NCBI GenBank assembly: GCA_046160865.1
Contig: JBJXHG010000023.1
Span: forward strand, 1-26,110
Direction of reading: 5' to 3'
Source: JBJXHG01 sp046160865
GTDB taxonomy: Bacteria > Planctomycetota > UBA1135 > GCA-002686595
DNA length: 26,110 bases
Part shown: one piece after another, positions 1 through 8,357 of the stretch
How positions within the stretch are numbered: position 1 is the stretch's first letter
Layout: every line of letters begins with the position of its first letter
Notes under the pieces: generated by a model
What the model saw: only the letters and a program-made list of their open reading frames with translations
The model's database searches: none
Told to the model about the DNA's origin: nothing
Made by a program: the position numbers and the translations under genes

Positions 1-14
1 TCGCGAGGGCGTGA

Positions 15-152
15 CAGCTCGCTTCGGGCAAGGCGTTGCATCGGAATCGACCGGAGGCGACCTGTTGGGTCGGCGAGGATCGATTCCGATCCAACAACGC
101 CGGCCGAAGCGAGTTGACGCGAACGCAGCAGGACGTGGTGAGAAATGCGGGC
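15..152. repeat. Inverted-repeat element, family A, copy 1
   Basis: The left arm (15-52) and right arm (78-116) are imperfect reverse complements around a 25-nt loop. Both contain TCGATTCCGAT or its complement and a CGAAGCGAG block. The right half continues to 152 through a GCAGGACGTGGTGAGA block. Positions 78-152 match the reverse complement of 7146-7221 with about 8 differences in 75 nt, so this is one copy of a repeated element. The outer left arm is poorly preserved. It lies about 140 nt past the stop of the CHRD gene to its right, which is transcribed towards it. Confidence 0.75.
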
Positions 153-293
153 GAGGCTCACACGTCGAATTCGCCGAGCTGGCATGGACTCGCGAGCGCG
201 TCCGCATCGAATGAAATCGGCCGACCGGTGCCTGCGCAACCGATCGGCCGAGGATCACACGCGACGCAGCTGTGCGTCACGGATCGAGTCGCA

Positions 294-1256
294 TCACGGC
301 CAGGGAATCAGCACCCCGCTCGTGAAGTTCGCCGTCGCGCCCGTGCAGAAGTTCGCGAACGCGTTGCGATAGAAGAACTGGTAGGCAGACGTCGTCGCTG
401 GGGCTTGCGCCGTCGCTACCGAAACCGCCACCGTCTGCGCGGTGTTCGGATACGTCCAGAGCCCGAGCGGCACGCCGTTCGTTCCGGCGTTGTGCCCGCC
501 GAAGCGCACGAGTCCGCCCGCGACGCAAGAGATGCCGTCCGCGTTCTGGCTGCCGTTCGGGTTCGAGCCGGTGCTCTTGATCATGAAACCGAACGCCGCG
601 TACGCCGGCCCGATCTTCGCGAGGAAGCGGACGTTGTCGGGCGAAGTGCTGCCGGACGCCTTCAACACGCCTCCGTGCAGATCGAACGAGTTCGCGCAAC
701 CGTGTCCCGCGGCCGCCGGCGGCGCGGGGACGGTGTTCGGCAGAACGCACGGGCACGCGGTCGGGATCGAGCCGTCACCGAAGCAGAAGTTCGTCATGCC
801 CGGCGGCTCGCGCAGGATCTGGCCGCGAATCTCGCCGGCCGGAATCGACGACGTGTGGATGTTCAAGTACGTGTTGCCAGCGAGAACCGCAGCCACGTTC
901 GCCGGCGAGAGCGCGCCGCCCGTCGAGATCGTGCCCGACGTTCCGCCGCTGACGATCAAGTTGACGAGGATGCCGGCGCTCGTGCCCGGAGCCGCCGGTC
1001 CATGGACGTGGCACAACGTCGCGTTGCTGCCGAGTCCAGCGTAGCTGCCCGAGACGATCACGAGCGTGTTCGCGACGTCGTCGACCTGGATCACGGCATT
1101 GCCGAGACCGGCCGATGCGTTCGCGGGCACTTCTTCGGTGCCGTTCAGCTGGCACGTGAGCGTGTGCACGGTCGCCGACGCGGGCGCGACGAGCAGCGCG
1201 AAGCACGCGGCGTGGAGAAGCTTTGTCCGCCGGAGAATTTGAGTTGCAGAGTTCAT
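294..1256 (-). CDS. Secreted CHRD-domain protein with six-Cys C-terminal module (paralog 1)
   Basis: This 320-residue exported protein has no known enzymatic role. Residues 1-28 form a signal peptide ending in APASA. Residues 30-148 are a CHRD domain, recognisable from GTEEVPANASAGLG, CHVHGPA, SGGTSGTI and the closing GEIRGQI. Residues 157-320 form a second module with cysteines at 158, 168, 170, 187, 244 and 304, the motifs CPC, GHGCANSF and GGHNAGTNG, and a terminal Trp-Pro. The ATG at 1256 is chosen over an upstream in-frame start at 1361 because AGGA lies about 7 nt before it and the signal peptide follows directly. CHRD domains are known from chordin and from many bacterial secreted proteins, where their role is unclear. 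A paralog with the same architecture lies at 7386-8357. Confidence 0.9.
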   Translation of the reverse strand: MNSATQILRRTKLLHAACFALLVAPASATVHTLTCQLNGTEEVPANASAGLGNAVIQVDDVANTLVIVSGSYAGLGSNATLCHVHGPAAPGTSAGILVNLIVSGGTSGTISTGGALSPANVAAVLAGNTYLNIHTSSIPAGEIRGQILREPPGMTNFCFGDGSIPTACPCVLPNTVPAPPAAAGHGCANSFDLHGGVLKASGSTSPDNVRFLAKIGPAYAAFGFMIKSTGSNPNGSQNADGISCVAGGLVRFGGHNAGTNGVPLGLWTYPNTAQTVAVSVATAQAPATTSAYQFFYRNAFANFCTGATANFTSGVLIPWP

Positions 1257-1632
1257 AGTGGTTCCTGATCGACGATGCCTGAGACCTGTTTTCGTAGCGC
1301 CGCGCGACCGCCCTCCGCTGCCCGAGCGCGAGCGCAGCCGCCCGGAATTGTACCTATGCATGCGCTCGGCGTGCGGCCTGGGATTGCTCCGTACTCGCGA
1401 TCAACGGCGCCGAGACCCGTGAGAGCGTCGTGAACGATCGAACGTTACCGCGATTCGCGAGCGACCGGACCGGCGCCGACACGTCCGTGAGCTCTGCCGG
1501 GTCGATCGAGCCCTTGCCGGCTGCGGCCGCTTGCCCGATCGTTGCAGGACACCGGCGAACGGCGCTCGCCATTCCCGCGCGGGCTGCGCTTTGCAATGGG
1601 CATCCGTGCGACGCGCACCCGAGGTCCCCCAT
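1257..1632. other. Divergent intergenic region
   Basis: This 376-nt spacer separates the outward-facing CHRD and S41 genes and must hold both promoters. On the minus strand a TACAAT hexamer (1352-1347) is the best -10 candidate for the CHRD gene, leaving a leader of roughly 85 nt. No convincing -35 box accompanies it. I see no clear rightward promoter, no repeat and no believable small gene. Confidence 0.5.
1347..1352 (-). promoter_or_regulatory. Candidate -10 element for CHRD paralog 1
   Basis: TACAAT read on the minus strand matches five of six bases of the sigma-70 -10 consensus in otherwise GC-rich DNA. It lies about 90 nt before the ATG at 1256. No TTGACA-like hexamer sits 16-18 nt upstream, so this is a suggestion only. 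Confidence 0.3.
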
Positions 1633-2985
1633 ATGAACTCACTGGCATGCGCGCTCGCAGTGTGCCTTGTCCTACTCTCGCCACGTTCGGTCGCGACGAC
1701 GACGGCCGGTGATCCACGTCCGAAGATCGTGAGCATGGAGCCCGCGAACGGCGCGGTGGATCTCGACGCGCAGAAGACCAAGAAGCTCGTCGTGATCTTC
1801 GATCAGCCGATGAGCGACCGAGCCTGGTCGTTCTGCGGCGGCGGTCCAGGCTTTCCACCGTTCAAGGGCAAGCCGCGCTGGGACACGCCGAAGAAGATCG
1901 TGGTCGACGTCGAGCTCGAGCCCGATCACGAGTACAGCTTCAGCCTCAACTGTCCGTCGGCCACGAACTTCCAGAGCGGCAAAGGCGTGCCGCTCGAGCC
2001 CGTCGCTTGGACGTTCGCGACCGCACCGGCCAAGCTGCCGAGCGCCGCGAGGCAGAAGGCCGGCAACGAGCAGGCGCTCGATCAGTTGAAGTCGATGCTG
2101 CCCGAGCGCTACTCGTATTTCGATCGTCGCGTTTCCGATTGGAGCGCGCTGTACGAGGCGCACGAAGGCGCGATCCTCGCTGCGCGCACGACGCGCGGCT
2201 GGGCGACGGCGGTCGCGAAGATGCTCGCCATGGCGGAGGACCTGCACTTGTTCTTGCGGCTCGGCGAGCAGACTTTCGCCACGAGCGCGCGCGCGATCGA
2301 TCCGCACTACCGCGCGAAGCTCCTGCCGCGCTACGTCCCGGTGAGCCCGGCCGGGAAGCACGGGCTCGTCGGCCGCACCGACGACGGCCTCGGCTACGTG
2401 ATGATCGCCGCGTGGTCCGATCCGACGGAGATCGATGCGATCGAAACCGCGCTCGCGTCGTTGCGCGATTGCAAGGCGCTCGTGGTCGACGTGCGCCCGA
2501 ACAGCGGCGGTGACGAGCTCCTCGCGCGGCGCGTCGCCGCTTGGTTCGTCGAAGGCACCAAGGTGTACGCCAAGAACCGCTCCCGCGAGAAAGCCGGTCC
2601 GGACGGTTTCGGCGCGACGCTCGAGCGCGCACTGACGGGCAACACGGAACCCGCGCGCCAGCTCGCGCAACCCATCGCGTTGCTCACGAGCCGCTACGTC
2701 ATGAGCAGCAACGAGTCGTTCGTGCTGATGATGCGGCAAGCACGCGACTGCACCGTCGTCGGAGAACGGACGTACGGCAGCAGCGGCAATCCGAAACCGC
2801 TCGAGCTCTCGAACGGAGTGACGATCTTCGTGCCGTCGTGGCAGGACCTGCGGCTCGACGGCACGTGCTTCGAGGGCGAGGGGATCGCTCCCGACATCGA
2901 GGTCGTCGCGGACGCGAAGGACTTCGAGGACTCGGATCCGATCCTCGACCGCGCGCTCGCGCTCTTGCGCTCGAAGGTCCGTTGA
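1633..2985 (+). CDS. Secreted S41-family (C-terminal processing/tricorn-like) protease with N-terminal Ig-like domain
   Basis: This 450-residue protein has a signal peptide in residues 1-22. Residues 30-132 look like a bacterial Ig-like domain: the motif PKIVSMEPANGAVDLD, then FDQPMS, and a closing VAWTFAT. Residues 245-430 carry the S41 core: GLGYVMIAAW, then ALVVDVRPNSGGDE (the usual DLRxNxGG strand), then MSSNES, where Ser358-x-x-Glu361 matches the catalytic SxxE motif, followed by VVGERTYGSSG. No PDZ domain is evident, which sets it apart from CtpA. It probably degrades or trims peptides in the periplasm. The ATG at 1633 is preferred to one at 1531 because the signal peptide starts there and GAGG lies about 8 nt upstream. 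Its stop is 12 nt from the stop of the converging permease gene. Confidence 0.85.
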   Translation: MNSLACALAVCLVLLSPRSVATTTAGDPRPKIVSMEPANGAVDLDAQKTKKLVVIFDQPMSDRAWSFCGGGPGFPPFKGKPRWDTPKKIVVDVELEPDHEYSFSLNCPSATNFQSGKGVPLEPVAWTFATAPAKLPSAARQKAGNEQALDQLKSMLPERYSYFDRRVSDWSALYEAHEGAILAARTTRGWATAVAKMLAMAEDLHLFLRLGEQTFATSARAIDPHYRAKLLPRYVPVSPAGKHGLVGRTDDGLGYVMIAAWSDPTEIDAIETALASLRDCKALVVDVRPNSGGDELLARRVAAWFVEGTKVYAKNRSREKAGPDGFGATLERALTGNTEPARQLAQPIALLTSRYVMSSNESFVLMMRQARDCTVVGERTYGSSGNPKPLELSNGVTIFVPSWQDLRLDGTCFEGEGIAPDIEVVADAKDFEDSDPILDRALALLRSKVR

Positions 2986-3002
2986 ACGCGCGCCGCGTCA
3001 AC
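2981..3002. other. Hairpin spanning the stop codons of two convergent genes
   Basis: GTTGA-A-CGCG pairs with CGCG-TCAAC around a three-base CGC loop, with one bulged A: nine base pairs. The S41 stop (2983-2985) pairs with the permease stop (2998-3000, minus strand). There is no T tract on either side, so it is not a canonical intrinsic terminator. It might help end both transcripts or block 3' exonucleases. Confidence 0.4.
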
Positions 3003-5532
3003 CGCTGCGCAAGCTCACGATCGGCCGCGTCGCGAGCGCGCGCGCGCACGCGAGCACACCGCACACCGCCGCGAGCAGCGCGCTCGCGCCCGCCGCCGGC
3101 ACGACGACCCACCAGGGCAAGGCGGCCTCGAGCTCGATCACGCGATCGAGGAACGCGAAGGTGAGCACGAGCGCGGCCCCCGAGCCCAAGATGCCCGCCA
3201 CGAGGCCGATCAACGCGAACTCCGTCGCGAACAGCAGGGCGACTCCCGCGCGCGTGACGCCGAGCGTCTTGAGCAATGCCGCTTCGCGCGTGCGATGGAT
3301 CGCCGACGCGCTCGCGACACCGCACAGGATCACGAGCCCGGTCAGGATCGTGAACGATCCGAGCAACCGCACTCCGAGCGCGAGTCGCGACATCACGGCC
3401 AGCACCTTGTCGAGGATCGCGCGCACTTGGATCACGGTGACGTTCGGGAACTCGCGCGTCAGCGCGTCACGGAACGGATTCTCTGCGCCGACGTCGAGCC
3501 GCGCAGCGGCGAGATCGAAGCGCGGCGCGTCGTCGAGCGCGCCGGGCTCGGCGACGAGGAAGAAGTTGATGCCGAACGACTCCCACTCGACGCGACGCAG
3601 GCTCGTGACGAGGAACTCGATCTCGACGCCTTGCACGTCGAACGTTAGGCGCGAGCCGACACCCACGCCGAGGCCTTCGGCGTACTCCTCCTCGATCGAG
3701 AGCTCGTGCGGCGAAGGATCGGCCCACAGCTCGCCGGCCGTCACGCGGTTGTCCGGCGGCAACTCTTGCATCCACGTGATGCGCTGCTCGCGCGTCAGGC
3801 GCCACGAGCGCTGCCGTCGGTCTGCGCTCCCGCGTGGCCGCTTCGCGATCTCGTCCACGCTCTCGCCGTCGATGCGCGCGAGCCGCGTCGTCACGACGGG
3901 CACGTGCCGGATCGAGGATGCGCCCGCGCCCGCCAGCGCCGCACGCACGCCCGGCCACTGCGCGGGCTGCACGTCCAGCAAGAACACCGAGGGCGCATCC
4001 TTGGGCAACGCGGTGCGCAGCCGCTCGCCGAGCCGACTCTCGACGAGCGCCATCGTCGTCACGACGAGGACGCCGAGACCGAGCGCGACGAGCGCTCCCG
4101 TGACGCCGGAACCCGGGCGCGCCAGCGCGGCGATCCCGTGCAGCACGTACGGATTGAGTCGCTCGCGCGGCAACCACGCAGCGACGCGTCGCAACGCGTA
4201 CGCGCCGAGCGCGAGCAACCCGGCGAGCACGGCCAGGCCACCGGTGAAGAACAGCGCGTCGAGCGCATCGTCCGCTTGCACCCAGGCCGCGCCGTACAGG
4301 CCGAGTGCGAGCGCCGCGAACGCCGCGCACTGGACGCGCCGGTCCGGCGGCAGCGGCTCCGCTTCGCTGCGCAGCACGCGTGCGGGCGCGACGCGCCACA
4401 CCGCGGTGAGCGGCGGCACGCTGAACACGAGCGCGATCGCGACGCCGAGCGCGAGCCCGCGCAAGAGCGGCCATGCTTCCCATTCGAGCTCGAGCCCGGC
4501 GGGGAGCACGTCCGCGAAGAGATGCGGCGCCAGCAGCGGGAGCAGGCTGCCCACGCAACCGCCGAGGAAGCTGCCGGCCAGCGCGAACAGCACGACGTTG
4601 CCGGCATACAGCGCGAACACCTCGCGCGGCCGGTAGCCGAGACAACGCAGCAGCGCGATGCTCGGAGTGCGTGCCGCGAGCCACGCGCGCACGATCATCG
4701 CGACGCCGGTTCCGCCGAGCACGAGCGACATGAGCGCGGCGAGGCCGAGGTAGCGCTCGACACGCTCGACGGCGCGGCGAATCGTCGGCTGCGCTTCCGT
4801 GTGCGTCTGCACGTCGACGTACGCGGCGCCGGGCAGATCGCGCTCGAGCCGGCGCTTCTCCTCGCGCAGCGCGTCGCGCGCGGACTGCTCGGGCAAGCGG
4901 AACAGCGCGCGATTCTGGATGCGTGCGCCGGCGCCTTCGAGCTCGGCGCGCGCGAGCCCACCGAGCGTCAGGAACACGCGCGGACCTGCGGTCAACGCGA
5001 AGTCGAGCCGTCCGGGCTCCAGCACGATGGTCGCGGCGATCCGAAAGCGCGTCGATCCGATCGCGATCGAATCGCCCGTGCGCACGCCCAGTGACTCGAG
5101 CAGCTCGGGAGCGACGATCGCGCTCTCGTCCGTGAGCACCGCGCCGAAGTCGCCAGCCGGCTCGATCTCGATCGCGCCGTAGAACGGAAAGCGCCCACGC
5201 ACCGCCTTCACTTCGACGAGTCGACTCTGGCCGCTCGCAGGATCGCTCGCCATCGTCGCGAGCTCGCGCACGTCGGCGCGCTCGACACCCGCGCGGCCCG
5301 CGAAGAGCGCGTCGAGCTCGTCGGGCAACGGCCGGCGGCTCGATACGGACAGATCGGCGCCGAGCAGCTCGCGCGACTGCGCACGCAGTCCGTTCTCGAT
5401 CGCCGTTCCGAGCGACGCGACGCCGACGATCGCGGCGACTCCGATCGCGAGGCAGGCCGTGAAGAACACGAGGCGTCCGCGCGAGCCGCGCGACTCGCGC
5501 AGCGCCGCGCGAAACACGACTCCGAGCTTCAC
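2998..5532 (-). CDS. FtsX-like ABC transporter permease (YbbP type)
   Basis: This 844-residue inner-membrane protein is the permease half of an ABC system of the MacB/LolCE/FtsX superfamily. It has an N-terminal membrane helix (about residues 22-42), a large periplasmic domain, a first block of helices from about residue 250, several further helices in the middle, a second periplasmic domain, and three C-terminal helices. That gives roughly ten segments, as expected for the double-length YbbP form rather than a ~400-residue LolC. The start is GTG at 5532, overlapping the ATPase stop as GTGA, so the two are probably translationally coupled. Such systems are mechanotransmitters or lipoprotein/lipid extractors rather than classical importers. 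The YbbAP substrate is not established. The neighbouring TesA-like esterase suggests a lipid-related or acyl-related role. Confidence 0.88.
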   Translation of the reverse strand: MKLGVVFRAALRESRGSRGRLVFFTACLAIGVAAIVGVASLGTAIENGLRAQSRELLGADLSVSSRRPLPDELDALFAGRAGVERADVRELATMASDPASGQSRLVEVKAVRGRFPFYGAIEIEPAGDFGAVLTDESAIVAPELLESLGVRTGDSIAIGSTRFRIAATIVLEPGRLDFALTAGPRVFLTLGGLARAELEGAGARIQNRALFRLPEQSARDALREEKRRLERDLPGAAYVDVQTHTEAQPTIRRAVERVERYLGLAALMSLVLGGTGVAMIVRAWLAARTPSIALLRCLGYRPREVFALYAGNVVLFALAGSFLGGCVGSLLPLLAPHLFADVLPAGLELEWEAWPLLRGLALGVAIALVFSVPPLTAVWRVAPARVLRSEAEPLPPDRRVQCAAFAALALGLYGAAWVQADDALDALFFTGGLAVLAGLLALGAYALRRVAAWLPRERLNPYVLHGIAALARPGSGVTGALVALGLGVLVVTTMALVESRLGERLRTALPKDAPSVFLLDVQPAQWPGVRAALAGAGASSIRHVPVVTTRLARIDGESVDEIAKRPRGSADRRQRSWRLTREQRITWMQELPPDNRVTAGELWADPSPHELSIEEEYAEGLGVGVGSRLTFDVQGVEIEFLVTSLRRVEWESFGINFFLVAEPGALDDAPRFDLAAARLDVGAENPFRDALTREFPNVTVIQVRAILDKVLAVMSRLALGVRLLGSFTILTGLVILCGVASASAIHRTREAALLKTLGVTRAGVALLFATEFALIGLVAGILGSGAALVLTFAFLDRVIELEAALPWWVVVPAAGASALLAAVCGVLACARALATRPIVSLRSG

Positions 5533-6209
5533 GCCGCGCCGTCCCGCTCGATCTTGCCGGCGCGCAAGTCGATCCGGCGCCGCGCGAGCCGCGCGACGGC
5601 CGCGTCGTGCGTGACCACCACGAGCGTGGTTCCCTCGCGCGCGCGCAGATCGAGCAGCATCGCGAGGATGCGCTCGCCCGTCACGGCGTCGAGGTTCCCG
5701 GTGGGCTCGTCGGCGAGCAGGATCGACGGACGTGTGCCGAACGCGCGCGCGAGGGCCACGCGCTGCTGCTCACCACCGGAGAGCTGCGCCGGGTAGTGAT
5801 GAGCGCGGCCCTGGAGCCCGACTTCTTCGAGGAGCGACCGCGCGCGATCGCGCGCGCCGGCGACGCGCAAGAGCTCGAGCGGAACCAGGACGTTCTCGAG
5901 CGCTGTCAGGTTGCCGAGTAGCTGGAACGACTGGAACACGAAGCCGATCTTCGCGCGCCGCACGAGCGCGAGCTCGTCCTCGCCGAGCGCGTCGATGCGC
6001 ACGCCGTCGATGAGCACCTCGCCGCTCGTCGGCCTATCGAGGCCAGCCATCAAGCCGAGGAGCGTCGACTTCCCGCTCCCCGACGGCCCCAGGATCGCGA
6101 CCAGATCCCCGGCCTCGATCGAGAGATCGACGCCGTCGAGGATCGTGAGCGTCTGCGCTCCCGACGGCATGCGCTTGAAGAGCGACCGGCACTCGATCCG
6201 CGGTGACAT
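5529..6209 (-). CDS. ABC transporter ATP-binding protein (LolD/YbbA type)
   Basis: This 226-residue ATPase has every signature in order: Walker A GPSGSGKS (41-48), Q-loop FQSFQ (92-96), signature LSGGEQQRVALARA (143-156), Walker B ILLADEPTGNLD (163-174) and H-loop VVTHD (198-202). The length and the TGNLD motif fit the MacB/LolD/FtsE group that powers FtsX-like permeases by mechanotransmission. The frame stays open upstream to 7028, but homology begins at MSPRIECRSLF, so the ATG at 6209 is chosen even though no clear ribosome-binding site precedes it. It is the first gene of the minus-strand operon and is divergent from the GDSL esterase across a 153-nt gap. Confidence 0.93.
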   Translation of the reverse strand: MSPRIECRSLFKRMPSGAQTLTILDGVDLSIEAGDLVAILGPSGSGKSTLLGLMAGLDRPTSGEVLIDGVRIDALGEDELALVRRAKIGFVFQSFQLLGNLTALENVLVPLELLRVAGARDRARSLLEEVGLQGRAHHYPAQLSGGEQQRVALARAFGTRPSILLADEPTGNLDAVTGERILAMLLDLRAREGTTLVVVTHDAAVARLARRRIDLRAGKIERDGAA

Positions 6210-6347
6210 GGCCGACAGTCGTAGAGCACGGCGCGCGGCTTTGCACGCGCGAGATGCCCCGATGTCCGCCGAGCGGCAGCGGATCGCTCCGCCGCGCCGT
6301 CCGTATGAGGTCGGTACTCCACAGCAGAGCGCGTCCAAGGCGCGTGC

Positions 6348-6353
6348 TAATCT
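6348..6353 (+). promoter_or_regulatory. Candidate -10 element for a leaderless esterase transcript
   Basis: TAATCT (TAnnnT pattern) ends nine bases before the ATG at 6363, and no Shine-Dalgarno sequence lies between. That spacing would place the transcript start at or next to the A of the start codon. The same arrangement recurs before 19069 and 23531. Confidence 0.35.
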
Positions 6354-6362
6354 CCGCATTCG

Positions 6363-7100
6363 ATGAGCACGCTCTCGATCGCCATCACCCTGGCGCTGCT
6401 GACCGCAGCGTGCTCGCGCCCGGCCGACGACGCCGCGGCACGGGAGCGCGGCGAGCGCGGCGACCGTGGCTCGCGCGTGGCCGATGCCGAAGCCGCACCG
6501 GATCTCGGGGCACGCATCGACGTGGCGGCCGACGCGCCGCTCGTCGCATTCCTCGGCGACAGCCTCGCGGCTGGTTTGCACCTGCCGCCCGAGCGCGCGT
6601 TCCCCGCCGCCGTGCAGCGCTTGCTCGTGCAGAGCGGGCATCCGTTCCGGTTGCTCAACGCTGGTGTCAGCGGCGACACGAGCGCGGGCGGATTGAGCCG
6701 CGTCGACTGGGTGCTCGCTCAGAAGCCCGCGGTGCTCGTGGTCGAGCTCGGCGGCAACGACGGCTTGCGCGGACAACCCGTCGCGAGCATCGAGTCGAAC
6801 CTGCGCGCGATCGTGACGCGCGCGACGGAGGCCGGCGTGCGTGTCCTGCTGCTCGGCATCCAGATGCCGCCGAGCTACGGCGCCGCGTATTGCGAGGCGT
6901 TCGCCGCGCTGTATCCGCGCATCGCGAGCGAGCTCGCGGTCGAGTTCGAGCCGCGCTTCCTCGACGGCGTCGGCGGCGTGCCCGAGATGGTGCTCGAGGA
7001 CGGCTTGCACCCGACGGCGGCGGGTCAAGAACGACTGGCTGTCAACGTGCTGCCGGCGCTGAAGCGCGTGCTCGCATCACTGCCGGAGTCCATGCGCTGA
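6363..7100 (+). CDS. tesA: GDSL/SGNH esterase lipoprotein (TesA-like arylesterase/lysophospholipase)
   Basis: This 245-residue SGNH hydrolase probably cleaves acyl esters or lysophospholipids in the periplasm. A lipobox (LTAAC, Cys17) marks it as a lipoprotein, followed by a charged linker. The four SGNH blocks are present: FLGDSLAAG (catalytic Ser67), NAGVSGDTS (Gly104 region), ELGGND (Asn132) and EDGLHP (Asp213 and His216). It is transcribed away from the ATPase/permease operon, the same order as E. coli tesA beside ybbA-ybbP, which supports the TesA assignment. E. coli TesA has a cleavable signal peptide instead of a lipid anchor. No ribosome-binding site is visible and the message may be leaderless. 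Confidence 0.88.
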   Translation: MSTLSIAITLALLTAACSRPADDAAARERGERGDRGSRVADAEAAPDLGARIDVAADAPLVAFLGDSLAAGLHLPPERAFPAAVQRLLVQSGHPFRLLNAGVSGDTSAGGLSRVDWVLAQKPAVLVVELGGNDGLRGQPVASIESNLRAIVTRATEAGVRVLLLGIQMPPSYGAAYCEAFAALYPRIASELAVEFEPRFLDGVGGVPEMVLEDGLHPTAAGQERLAVNVLPALKRVLASLPESMR

Positions 7101-7145
7101 TCCGCGGATGCAGTGCGACGCGAGCAGGTGCCGCGCCGCCGAACT

Positions 7146-7327
7146 GGCCCGCACTTCTCACCACGTCCTGCTGCGTTCGCGCCAACTCGCTCGACGCTGC
7201 GTTGTTGGATCGGAATCGATCCTCGCTGACCATCGAGGTCAACTGCGGTCGATTCCGATCCGACGACGCCGCTCCGAGCGAGTTGGTGCGGACGAGGCAG
7301 GCTGTGGTGAGACGTGCGGATTGGCGG
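7146..7327. repeat. Inverted-repeat element, family A, copy 2 (full length)
   Basis: The left arm (about 7146-7221) and right arm (about 7247-7327) are imperfect reverse complements around a short centre. They share GATCGATTCCGATCC or its complement, a GAGCGAGTTGG block and GTGGTGAGA near the outer end. The left arm is about 89% identical, in reverse complement, to 78-152. The right arm has diverged more. The element ends about 60 nt past the stop of the second CHRD gene, which is transcribed towards it, as in copy 1. Only tesA, on the other side, is close enough to be affected otherwise. Confidence 0.8.
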
Positions 7328-7385
7328 GCCTTGCGCGAGACCGCCCGCGCGTCGCACACAGCCGCGCGTCAGCGCGCAGCGCGCC

Positions 7386-8357
7386 TCACGGCCACGGGAC
7401 TTGCAGTCCGTTCGACACGTTGAACGTGCTCGGATTGCAGAAGCCGCCCGACGCATTGCGGTACAGGAACTGGTACGACGCGGTGGATGCCGCCGGTTGC
7501 GACGTGGCGGCCGACACGGAAGTCGTCTGCACTGCGTTCGGATAGGTCCACATGCCGAGTGGATCACCGTTCGAGCCGGCGTTGTGTGCGCCGAACTGCA
7601 CGACGAGGTTCGTGAGGCACATGAGTCCGTCGCCCGACGCGACGCCGTTCGCATCCGTCGTCGCGCTCATGAGCAACATTCCGAACGCGGAGTAGCCGAT
7701 GCCGACGTCGGCAATGAATCGAACCGTGTCGGGAGCGGTCGTGCCCGTCACCTTGAGCAACGCGCCGTTCACGTCGAACGAGTTCGCGCAACCGTGCGCC
7801 GTTGCACCCGCCGGACTCGGAACGGTGTCGGGCGCCGCGCACGGACACGCGCTCGAGAGCGAGCCATCGCCGAAGCAGAACGCGGTCGTCCCCAGAGGCT
7901 CCGCGAGGATCTGTCCGCGGATCTCGCCGGAGGGGTTGTTGACCGTGTGCACGTTGATGTAGGTGAGCCCGGCGAGCATGTCGGCAACCTGTGCCGGCGT
8001 GACGCTTCCGCCCCTCGAGATCGTGCCCGAAGTGCCGCCGCTCACGGCGAGTCCTTCGGCGACGCCTGCGGCGACGCCGATCGTCGCGCTGCCGTGCACG
8101 TGCGCGAGCGTCGCGTTGCTCGAGAGCCCGGTGTAGGAGCCGTTGACGCTCACCGTGTTCGCGACATCGTCGAGCGTCACCGTCGCGGTGCCGAGGCCGG
8201 TGGACCCCGCGGGCGTCGGCGTCTCTTCGACCGTGTTCAACGTCACTTGGAACGTGTGCACCGTCGCGAGCGCCGGCGCTACGAGACCGGCAACGGCGAG
8301 AGTGGCGGATGCGGTGCGAACGAGTGGACGAGCGCAAAGGCGGCGGATCGTGTTCAT
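7386..8357 (-). CDS. Secreted CHRD-domain protein with six-Cys C-terminal module (paralog 2)
   Basis: This 323-residue exported protein is a paralog of the product at 294-1256. The signal peptide covers residues 1-32 (cleavage near ALATV). The CHRD domain spans about 33-151, with GTATVTLDDVANT, AHVHGSA, SGGTSGTI and GEIRGQI. The C-terminal module spans 160-323, with cysteines at 161, 171, 173, 190, 247 and 307, the motifs CPC, HGCANSFD and GAHNAGSNG, and a terminal PWP. The ATG at 8357 is preferred to an in-frame start at 8630 because AGGAG lies 8 nt upstream and a signal peptide follows. The order in both loci (module gene, then family A repeat) suggests that gene and repeat were duplicated together. 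Confidence 0.9.
   Translation of the reverse strand: MNTIRRLCARPLVRTASATLAVAGLVAPALATVHTFQVTLNTVEETPTPAGSTGLGTATVTLDDVANTVSVNGSYTGLSSNATLAHVHGSATIGVAAGVAEGLAVSGGTSGTISRGGSVTPAQVADMLAGLTYINVHTVNNPSGEIRGQILAEPLGTTAFCFGDGSLSSACPCAAPDTVPSPAGATAHGCANSFDVNGALLKVTGTTAPDTVRFIADVGIGYSAFGMLLMSATTDANGVASGDGLMCLTNLVVQFGAHNAGSNGDPLGMWTYPNAVQTTSVSAATSQPAASTASYQFLYRNASGGFCNPSTFNVSNGLQVPWP

Noticed and set aside
6210..7028. Long N-terminal extension of the ABC ATPase
   Set aside because: Homology starts at the ATG at 6209, and the extension overlaps the esterase gene in antisense with Arg/Ala-rich shadow sequence.
15..7327. Family A and B repeats as CRISPR or attachment sites
   Set aside because: There is no regular short repeat-spacer array, no cas gene and no integrase; the copies are long palindromes far apart.
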